DNA of 11,664 nucleotides from Bacteroidota bacterium. Its GTDB lineage: Bacteria; Bacteroidota; Bacteroidia; Bacteroidales; Lentimicrobiaceae. Shown in pieces: positions 6,387-11,664 of the stretch (the stretch's first letter is position 1; every line of letters starts with the position of its first letter). The notes beneath the pieces are model-generated. The model was not told the origin of the DNA, did not search any database, and worked only from the letters and a program-made list of their open reading frames with translations. The translations under genes and the position numbers were made by a program. The DNA is taken from NCBI GenBank assembly GCA_023428585.1, contig JAEYXG010000331.1, forward strand, positions 1 to 11,664, given 5' to 3'.

Positions 6387-7970
6387 TTAGATTTCGTATT
6401 TACGTATCTGTTGCTTTGCTATTTCTTCGAGTTCATTTTCTATTTCAGCATTATACTCTCCCTTCCTGAGTGAATCAAGCAGAGGCTGATGATTCTCAAC
6501 CAGGTAATGCATGAATTCCAATTCAAAATCATGAACTCTTTCAATCGGTATTTTCTGCAACAAGCCTTTTGATCCACAGAATATTATGGCCACCTGTAAT
6601 TCAACCGATATTGGTGAATATTGGGGTTGCTTGAGAATTTCCACATTTCTGAAACCTTTGTCAAGAACAGCTTTGGTAATAGCGTCCAGATCAGAACCAA
6701 ACTTTGAAAATGCCTCCAATTCCCTGAATTGAGCCTGATCAAGCTTTAGGGATCCGGCCACCTTTTTCATTGGTTTTATCTGGGCACTTCCACCAACCCT
6801 TGATACTGAGATACCAACATTGATAGCCGGCCTGATTCCCGAGTTGAAGAGGTTGGTTTCCAGAAATATCTGACCATCGGTAATTGAAATCACATTGGTA
6901 GGAATATATGCTGAGACGTCACCTGCCTGTGTTTCAATAATTGGCAGCGCAGTCAGTGAACCACCACCCTTTACTTTATGCCTGATTGATTCAGGCAAAT
7001 CATTCATCTGCTTGGCAATTTCATCACTTGCAATGATCTTTGCAGCTCTTTCAAGCAAACGTGAATGCAAATAAAAGACATCACCGGGATATGCTTCACG
7101 TCCGGGGGGACGGCGAAGCAACAGAGAAACTTCGCGATAAGCAACAGCCTGCTTTGACAAATCATCATAAATAATCAAGGCCGGACGGCCGGTATCTCTA
7201 AAATACTCTCCTATGGCAGCTCCGGCAAAGGGGGCGTAAAACTGCATGGCTGCTGCATCACTGGCAGTTGCCACTACAATAACCGTATACTTCATGGCAC
7301 CCTTTGACTCAAGCGTCTGTACGAGATTAGCAACCGTACTTCCCTTTTGTCCTATGGCCACATAAATGCAATATACCGGTTCTCCCTTATCGTAAAACTC
7401 CTTTTGATTTATAATGGTATCAATTGCAATAGCTGATTTCCCTGTCTGGCGGTCACCAATTATAAGCTCACGCTGCCCCCTGCCTATTGGGATCATGGCA
7501 TCAATAGCCTTTATTCCGGTCTGCAATGGTTCATTAACCGGTTGACGGTAAATAACGCCGGGAGCTTTTCGTTCTATGGGCATTTCATATGATTCACCCA
7601 AAATTGGGCCTTTACCGTCAATAGGCTCACCAATGGTATTGATTACCCTTCCAAGCATACCTTCACTTACCTTGATGGAGGCAATCTGGCGGGTTCTTTT
7701 AACCTGGTCACCTTCATTGATGCCGGCAGCTTCACCAAGCATAACTACACCAACATTGTCTTCCTCCAAATTGAGAACAATACCCTTTACACCAGTATTC
7801 CCAAATTCAACAAGTTCTCCGGCCTGTACATTGAATAGGCCAAAGATGCGGGCAATACCATCACCCACTTGCAATACGGTGCCCACTTCTGCAAGTTCAG
7901 CTTCTGATTTAAAACCTGCAAGTTGCTGTCGTAATATTGCTGAAACTTCAGCCGGCTTAATTTCTGCCAT
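6387..7970 (-). CDS. atpA: ATP synthase F1 subunit alpha
   Basis: Nucleotide-binding, non-catalytic subunit of the alpha3beta3 hexamer. The 527 residues contain an N-terminal beta-barrel domain (about 25-95), the P-loop GDRQTGKS (172-179), the Walker B region ALIIYDD (264-270), the segment LLLRRPPGREAYPGD, and the subunit signature PAINVGISVSRVGGSAQ (381-397), in which R391 is the expected arginine finger that reaches the catalytic site on beta. The C-terminal helical domain is complete. The gene is 13 nt after atpH and 17 nt before atpG. The P-loop glutamine (DRQTGK) and the absence of the beta-type GGAGVGKT loop distinguish it from atpD, which is not in this window. Confidence 0.98.
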   Translation of the reverse strand: MAEIKPAEVSAILRQQLAGFKSEAELAEVGTVLQVGDGIARIFGLFNVQAGELVEFGNTGVKGIVLNLEEDNVGVVMLGEAAGINEGDQVKRTRQIASIKVSEGMLGRVINTIGEPIDGKGPILGESYEMPIERKAPGVIYRQPVNEPLQTGIKAIDAMIPIGRGQRELIIGDRQTGKSAIAIDTIINQKEFYDKGEPVYCIYVAIGQKGSTVANLVQTLESKGAMKYTVIVVATASDAAAMQFYAPFAGAAIGEYFRDTGRPALIIYDDLSKQAVAYREVSLLLRRPPGREAYPGDVFYLHSRLLERAAKIIASDEIAKQMNDLPESIRHKVKGGGSLTALPIIETQAGDVSAYIPTNVISITDGQIFLETNLFNSGIRPAINVGISVSRVGGSAQIKPMKKVAGSLKLDQAQFRELEAFSKFGSDLDAITKAVLDKGFRNVEILKQPQYSPISVELQVAIIFCGSKGLLQKIPIERVHDFELEFMHYLVENHQPLLDSLRKGEYNAEIENELEEIAKQQIRKYEI

Positions 7971-7983
7971 ATAAATTAATTAT

Positions 7984-8541
7984 TTAGAATCCTTTAATAT
8001 ATGTGTTAATGTTAAACTCCTGCTGTAGTGTCTGGATTTTTTTCCTGATGCTGTCATCGAATTTAACGCCTTCAATTTCTACAATCAACCCTCCAATAAT
8101 ATCAGGATCAACCAATTCATGAAGAATGATTGTTGACTTGGTTTGCTCTGTAAGTATTCCAATCAACTGATCGTATGATGACTTATCCAGCTTTTTCGCA
8201 CTAGTTACTGAAGCAACCTTTATTCCCTTTGATTTCCTGTAGAGTTCAATAAATGAGTGAGCGATACCCGGAAGATACTCTTCCCTATGCTTTCTTATCA
8301 GTATATTAACAAAGGTGCCGGTTACAACACCAATCCTATCTTTAAATATCTCATTTATCACCTTGATCTTCTTGTCACCGAAAACCAAAGGGCTTTTCAA
8401 CATTACCCTAAGTTCCCTGCTCTTGTCGCAAATGTCGGCAATAATCTGAACATCATTGAATGTTTCTTCCACCTTGTTTTTCTCAGCAGCAAAATCAAAC
8501 AATGCAGTGGCATAGCGAAGATTTATTCTATGATTACTCAT
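7984..8541 (-). CDS. atpH: ATP synthase F1 subunit delta
   Basis: Peripheral-stalk subunit that links the b dimer to the top of alpha3beta3 (equivalent to mitochondrial OSCP). The 185 residues show the two-part family structure: a helical N-terminal domain opening with RINLRYATALFDFAAE (5-20), and a C-terminal domain with the hallmark DPDIIGGLIVEIEG (145-158) followed by DDSIRKKIQTLQ. It begins only 3 nt after the atpF stop, so translational coupling is likely, and ends 13 nt before atpA. No unusual feature is seen. Confidence 0.95.
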   Translation of the reverse strand: MSNHRINLRYATALFDFAAEKNKVEETFNDVQIIADICDKSRELRVMLKSPLVFGDKKIKVINEIFKDRIGVVTGTFVNILIRKHREEYLPGIAHSFIELYRKSKGIKVASVTSAKKLDKSSYDQLIGILTEQTKSTIILHELVDPDIIGGLIVEIEGVKFDDSIRKKIQTLQQEFNINTYIKGF

Positions 8542-8544
8542 AAC

Positions 8545-9039
8545 TTAGTTCAGGTTTATTTCACCAAGTGATTTATCAATAAAATGCTTACTGCGAACGT
8601 TATCGGAGAGTTCTTCCCTAATAAGTTTTTCAGCAATTTCAACTGAGAGGTTTGCAACCTGATTCTTAAGGTCAGTAATAGCGGCCATTTTCTCGTGCTG
8701 TATTCTCTCTCTTGCTGACTCAAGAATCCTGTCAGCCTCTAAAGTAGCCCTTTCTCTTGCATCCTCAATAAGCTTTTCACGAACCTTTCGGGCATCACGC
8801 ATCAATGCGTCACGCTCTTCCTTAGCTTCCTTCAGGAGTTTCTCATTTGTAAATTGGAGCGTCTCCATTTCCCTGCGAGCCGCTTCAGCCTGATGAAGTG
8901 ATTGCTCAATGGCAATTTCCCTATCTTTCAAGGCATTCATCACCGGTGGCCACACAAATTTACCCAGAATAAACAGTAATAGCCCAAAGGCTATGGTCAT
9001 CCAGAATATCAATCCTATACCGGGAGTTACTAGTTCCAT
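8545..9039 (-). CDS. atpF: ATP synthase Fo subunit b
   Basis: Peripheral-stalk subunit, expected to work as a dimer that holds the F1 head against the membrane part. The 164 residues have one N-terminal membrane segment (about 8-29, LIFWMTIAFGLLLFILGKFV) and then a long charged helix with heptad-like spacing (about 35-140) rich in Glu, Arg, Lys and Ala, including EAKEERDALMRDARKVREK. The C-terminal part (NLSVEIAEKLIREEL) is the delta-binding region. Only one b gene is present, so a homodimer is expected. It is separated from atpE by 77 nt, the largest gap in the operon, which holds a terminator-like hairpin. GAAAGAA just before the ATG is a weak ribosome-binding site. Confidence 0.96.
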   Translation of the reverse strand: MELVTPGIGLIFWMTIAFGLLLFILGKFVWPPVMNALKDREIAIEQSLHQAEAARREMETLQFTNEKLLKEAKEERDALMRDARKVREKLIEDARERATLEADRILESARERIQHEKMAAITDLKNQVANLSVEIAEKLIREELSDNVRSKHFIDKSLGEINLN

Positions 9040-9065
9040 TTCTTTCGGTTTTTAATTACGACAGG

Positions 9066-9104
9066 AAAAAATCATACCGCTTTAACCAACCGTTAAAACG
9101 GTAT
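9066..9104 (-). terminator. Terminator-like hairpin between atpE and atpF
   Basis: In the minus-strand transcript, AUACCGUUUUAAC (9104-9092) pairs with GUUAAAGCGGUAU (9086-9074) around a 5-nt loop GGUUG: 13 pairs, of which one is a G.U wobble. Two bases later comes a run of six U (9071-9066). This is the layout of a Rho-independent terminator, but it lies inside the operon, 12 nt after the atpE stop codon and 26 nt before the atpF start. It probably acts as a partial terminator or as a 3'-end stabiliser for an atpB-atpE message. Structure is seen; function is inferred. Confidence 0.65.
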
Positions 9105-9116
9105 AATTACTTTTCA

Positions 9117-9377
9117 TTAAAGGACTACAACCAGCAAACAGATAACGATTGCAAAGAATGCAACACCTTCAATAAGAGCTGCTGATACAATCATGTTTGA
9201 TCTGATGTCACCTGCTGATTCAGGTTGCCTGGCAATGGATTCCAAAGCACCGCGACCAATGTTACCGATACCAATACCGGCACCAATAGCTGCAATACCT
9301 GCTCCTAATGCTGCGCCTACTTTGGCAATGGGTGCAAGGTCAGCTGCAACCTGCAGAAGTAATGTTAATAGAGTCAT
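9117..9377 (-). CDS. atpE: ATP synthase Fo subunit c (proteolipid)
   Basis: Membrane rotor subunit; multiple copies form the c-ring that carries ions past subunit a. The 86 residues form a hairpin of two membrane helices (about 14-42 and 60-85) joined by the conserved polar loop ARQPE (49-53). E70 in SAALIEGVAFF is the ion-carrying carboxylate. The positions that bind Na+ in Ilyobacter (Q32, S66) correspond here to I37 and G71, so proton coupling is expected. The first helix is rich in Gly-x-Gly repeats (AAIGAGIGIGNIG). The N terminus has a few extra hydrophobic residues compared with E. coli. No Shine-Dalgarno precedes the ATG; the leader is AT-only near the start, a common arrangement in this phylum. 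A terminator-like hairpin follows the gene. Confidence 0.97.
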   Translation of the reverse strand: MTLLTLLLQVAADLAPIAKVGAALGAGIAAIGAGIGIGNIGRGALESIARQPESAGDIRSNMIVSAALIEGVAFFAIVICLLVVVL

Positions 9378-9420
9378 AATTAATTGTTTTAAGGGTTATG
9401 TTGTTAACTGTATTTTATTA

Positions 9421-10551
9421 TTAATGTGATTCAGTATGTTCATGCTCCTCGGTAGCCATTCCAAAATAGAGGGCTGAGAGTATTGTAAATACATATGCCT
9501 GTATAAAGGCTACCAGTAATTCAAGCAAGCTTATAAACAAAGAGAAAAACACTGAAACCGGGCTCACTCCATAAGCCAGCCCTGTGTTCATCTGCCCAAA
9601 TATGAATATCAACGATACAAATCCCATTACTATGATATGACCGGCAGTAATGTTGGCAAACAAACGGGCCATCAATACAAAGGGCTTGATAAACATTCCT
9701 GCAAGTTCAATTATTGGAATTAATGGCAATGGGAATTTAAGCCACCATGGTATGCCGGGGGCATTGAAGATATGAAGCCAGTAATTCTTATTTGCCTTGA
9801 TCAGTATTATTACAAACGTAAACAGAGCCAAAACAAGCGTAACGGCGATATTACCCGTAACATTGGCCCCACCCGGAAAGAATGGTATCAAACCAATAAG
9901 ATTGCTTAGGAAAATGAAAAAGAAGGTCGTAAGCAAGAACGGCATGTATTTATTGTAATGCTTGCCTATTGATGGAATGGCTATGTCATCACGAATAAAT
10001 AGTATCAATGGTTCCAGCAATGACTGCAGACCTTTTGGGGCATGACCGGCATTGCGTTTGTAAGAGCGTGCAACAGAAAAGAATATTAGTAACATAACGA
10101 AAACACTGACAAAGATGCCAGCTACTGTTTTTGTTATGGAAAAATCAAGGGGTTTGGCGGCTTTTGCATCGGTAACCATTGTTCCCGGTATCACCTTCAC
10201 AATTTTTCCCTTATCGGCATTACGCTCAATTTCAAGCTTATATCCATTATAGGAAGCATGACCATGTTCAAATCTGGAAGAGCAAAACGTAACAAGCTTG
10301 CCATTATCAAGTAGTATTATCGGCAAGGGTATTGAAATGTGTGTATGACCAACGGTTGCAATGTGCCATTCATGGTTATCAATAATATGATCAATGATCA
10401 TTTGCCCGGCATTAAACTCATCACTTTGCTTTGCACCATGAGATGTGCTATCTTCGTGGCTGATTGAATCAGGCGTTGACGACCAGCCTATTAACACACT
10501 GAAAATGAAGATAATTGATACGAAATATTTTCTCATTCCTTTAAACCGCAT
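9421..10551 (-). CDS. atpB: ATP synthase Fo subunit a with secreted N-terminal extension
   Basis: Stator subunit that forms the two ion half-channels next to the c-ring. The 376 residues exceed the roughly 270 of E. coli subunit a. The extra part is N-terminal: a signal-peptide-like segment (MRKYFVSIIFIFSVLIGWSS from residue 6), then about 115 polar residues rich in histidine (HIIDNHEWHIATVGHTHISI at 55-74), then a hydrophobic helix near 141-160. The canonical core follows, with the essential arginine R296 in MARLFANITAGH (E. coli R210), N300 (N214) and Q351 (Q252). H305 and E344 occupy the E. coli E219 and H245 positions. The C terminus is histidine-rich. Either Met1 or Met6 may be the start; Met6 gives a more typical signal peptide. 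First gene of the operon; neither atpI nor atpDC precedes it. Confidence 0.96.
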   Translation of the reverse strand: MRFKGMRKYFVSIIFIFSVLIGWSSTPDSISHEDSTSHGAKQSDEFNAGQMIIDHIIDNHEWHIATVGHTHISIPLPIILLDNGKLVTFCSSRFEHGHASYNGYKLEIERNADKGKIVKVIPGTMVTDAKAAKPLDFSITKTVAGIFVSVFVMLLIFFSVARSYKRNAGHAPKGLQSLLEPLILFIRDDIAIPSIGKHYNKYMPFLLTTFFFIFLSNLIGLIPFFPGGANVTGNIAVTLVLALFTFVIILIKANKNYWLHIFNAPGIPWWLKFPLPLIPIIELAGMFIKPFVLMARLFANITAGHIIVMGFVSLIFIFGQMNTGLAYGVSPVSVFFSLFISLLELLVAFIQAYVFTILSALYFGMATEEHEHTESH

Positions 10552-10646
10552 GGTAAAATATTCTAAGTAATTTTAGGTAATGCAATATTAAGACTTTTTT
10601 AGAACACACTATTGCTTTTCCCTGAAATACTTATAAACCTTAAGGC

Positions 10647-10690
10647 TATGTAACTGTATTACATAATTTGGGAAAACCTAGCTTTACATA
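10647..10690. repeat. Inverted and direct TTACATA repeats between atpB and tadA
   Basis: TATGTAA (10647-10653) and TTACATA (10659-10665) form an inverted repeat with a 5-bp spacer (ctgta). A further TTACATA occurs at 10684-10690, 25 bp from the second copy. They lie in the 170-bp divergent region where promoters for the atp operon and tadA must be. No convincing TAnnTTTG element is visible on either strand here. The region is AT-rich, so the repeat may be accidental. Confidence 0.3.
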
Positions 10691-10721
10691 ACAAAAAAAA
10701 TGGTAAAGTGTTCTCTGATCA

Positions 10722-11222
10722 ATGAGAATATTGTTAACGATTGAAAAACAAGATAACCAACCGGATAAAACTGATTATATGGATAATTTGGAGGATGATC
10801 TTTTCCTTATGAAACAGGCTTATGCTGAAGCTCTTAAAGCTTTGTCGATCGACGAGGTCCCTATTGGTGCAGTCATAACATATAATGGCAAGATAATCGC
10901 CAGGGGTCACAATTTAACGGAAACCCTCAACGATGCCACCGCACATGCAGAAATGCAATCATTTACAGCCGCTTCCAATCACATTGGCGGTAAGTATCTC
11001 AATGATTGTACATTATACGTAACAGTGGAGCCTTGTCCAATGTGTGCAGCTGCTGCTTACTGGGTTCAAATAGGTAGAATTGTGTATGGCACTCCTGATA
11101 AAAAGAGGGGGTACACCACGATCAACAGCAATATTCTGCATCCCAAAACAAAAGTCACCATGGGAATCATGGCTGAAGAGTGCCAAAAATTAATGACTGA
11201 TTTTTTCAAAAAGAAACGCTAA
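10722..11222 (+). CDS. tadA: tRNA-specific adenosine deaminase
   Basis: Zinc-dependent enzyme that converts adenosine-34 to inosine in the wobble position of tRNA-Arg(ACG). It has the cytidine/deoxycytidylate deaminase fold with HAE (H75 zinc ligand, E77 proton shuttle) and PCPMC (C105 and C108 zinc ligands), in the TadA-type context NDATAHAEMQ and VTVEPCPMC. Residues are numbered from the 166-codon frame at 10722. The first 19 codons are polar and not family-like; ATG at 10779 (MDNLEDDLFLMKQAYAEAL) would give 147 residues with a normal N terminus and is the more likely start. TadA is preferred over guanine or cytosine deaminases because of the HAE spacing and the RGYTTINS segment. It is divergent from atpB and convergent with the TlpA-like gene. 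Confidence 0.92.
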   Translation: MRILLTIEKQDNQPDKTDYMDNLEDDLFLMKQAYAEALKALSIDEVPIGAVITYNGKIIARGHNLTETLNDATAHAEMQSFTAASNHIGGKYLNDCTLYVTVEPCPMCAAAAYWVQIGRIVYGTPDKKRGYTTINSNILHPKTKVTMGIMAEECQKLMTDFFKKKR

Positions 11223-11235
11223 CCCATACATAATA

Positions 11236-11261
11236 AAGGGGCAGTTTTCCAACCACCCCTT
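11236..11261. terminator. Possible weak terminator between tadA and the TlpA-like gene
   Basis: AAGGGG (11236-11241) pairs with CCCCTT (11256-11261); inside, GTT (11244-11246) can pair with AAC (11251-11253) around TTCC. Flanks are AT-rich but have no clean T-tract on either strand. It lies 14 nt after the tadA stop and 32 nt beyond the TlpA-like stop, the right place for a shared terminator of convergent genes. Confidence 0.4.
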
Positions 11262-11292
11262 ATATAAGTTTATGGGCATGCATTTACTTATC

Positions 11293-11664
11293 CTACAAAC
11301 CTCCAATTACCTCTTCCAGTTTTGATGTCAATGCATCACCTGTAAGGTCTCGTGCTATAATGACTCCATTCCCATCAAGCAACACATTTGATGGAATTGA
11401 CATAACACCATACATTTTACTTGCTGCATTGTTCCAGTACTGCAAATCAGAAACATGTGACCAGGTAAGCCCATCTTCATTTATAGCTTCTTTCCAGCTT
11501 TCGGCATCCCTGTCGAGTGAAACACCCAGTATATCAAAACCTTTATCATTATATTTTTTATATGCGGCAACAACATTAGGATTCTCTTTACTGCACGGAC
11601 CGCACCAGGAGGCCCAGAAATCAATCAATACAATTTTCCCTCTCATGCTTGACAGGGTTAAAGG
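11293..11664 (-). CDS. TlpA-like thiol-disulfide protein, 5' end cut by the window edge
   Basis: Thioredoxin-fold protein of the TlpA/ResA group, which normally reduces disulfides outside the cytoplasmic membrane. The frame is open to the right edge: codons upstream of ATG 11646 read PLTLSSMRGK, which continues the usual family pattern before the first strand, so that ATG is internal and not the start. The 123 visible residues include FWASWCGPC with the redox pair C21/C24 (counted from the edge), ENPNVVAAYKKY, GVSLDR, and the cis-proline loop MSIPSNVLLD. In Bacteroidota such domains often end a longer secreted protein with an N-terminal DUF4369 domain, but that part would lie outside the window. 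Stop is TAG. Substrate unknown. Confidence 0.9.
   Translation of the reverse strand, partial: PLTLSSMRGKIVLIDFWASWCGPCSKENPNVVAAYKKYNDKGFDILGVSLDRDAESWKEAINEDGLTWSHVSDLQYWNNAASKMYGVMSIPSNVLLDGNGVIIARDLTGDALTSKLEEVIGGL

Noticed and set aside
7576..7974. A 132-residue open frame antisense to atpA
   Set aside because: It lies wholly within the strongly conserved atpA reading frame, is low in complexity (Ser, Pro, Thr) and matches no family.
10679..10686. TAGCTTTA as the -7 element of tadA
   Set aside because: It lacks the final G and the only nearby TTTG (10667-10670) is 8 bp away, too close for a -33 element.
11293..11646. A complete 117-residue thioredoxin-like gene starting at ATG 11646
   Set aside because: The frame stays open to the window edge and the upstream codons (PLTLSS) continue the TlpA family pattern, so this ATG is internal and the gene is cut by the edge.
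1..11664. A previously undescribed multi-gene system, mobile element, CRISPR array or defence island
   Set aside because: All complete genes fall into known core families, no transposase, integrase, direct-repeat array or toxin-antitoxin pair is visible, and no stretch over 300 bases lacks a gene.

Overview
The window looks like ordinary core chromosome from a member of the Bacteroidota. The evidence is promoter elements of the TAnnTTTG type in front of several genes, weak or absent Shine-Dalgarno sequences, an ATP synthase subunit a with a long secreted N-terminal extension, a TadA and a TlpA-like protein of Bacteroidota character, and a DUF3109-family protein typical of that phylum. Base composition is moderately AT-rich. 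I cannot assign an order or genus from the sequence alone. I see no mobile element, CRISPR array, tRNA, rRNA or phage gene.

Layout, left to right. (1) Positions 1-820, minus strand: the 5' part of a gene for an eIF-2B-like (IF-2B family) protein that runs off the left edge. (2) Positions 821-942: a divergent promoter region with two TAnnTTTG elements facing away from each other and a perfect 8-bp inverted repeat. (3) Positions 943-4857, plus strand: class II fructose-bisphosphate aldolase (closed by a strong terminator), methionyl-tRNA synthetase with a C-terminal tRNA-binding domain, and a cysteine-rich DUF3109 protein, followed by a palindromic terminator that can serve both strands. (4) Positions 4951-10551, minus strand: an ATP synthase operon in transcription order atpB-atpE-atpF-atpH-atpA-atpG, followed 21 nt later by a ferritin gene. 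(5) Positions 10552-10721: divergent intergenic region. (6) Positions 10722-11222, plus strand: tadA. (7) Positions 11293-11664, minus strand: the C-terminal part of a TlpA-like thiol-disulfide protein that runs off the right edge.

How the genes work together: the ATP synthase block encodes all of Fo (a, c, b) and the delta, alpha and gamma subunits of F1. The catalytic beta (atpD) and epsilon (atpC) genes are not in the window, so the complex must be completed from another locus. Subunits a and c carry the residues of a proton-type machine. The most notable non-coding feature is a terminator-like hairpin with a T-tract inside this operon, between atpE and atpF, a plausible device for making more c subunit than downstream subunits. 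The other genes are housekeeping: glycolysis/gluconeogenesis (fba), translation (metG, tadA), iron storage (ferritin) and envelope redox (TlpA-like). I did not find a convincing new multi-gene system; the findings are regulatory structures and unusual details of known families.
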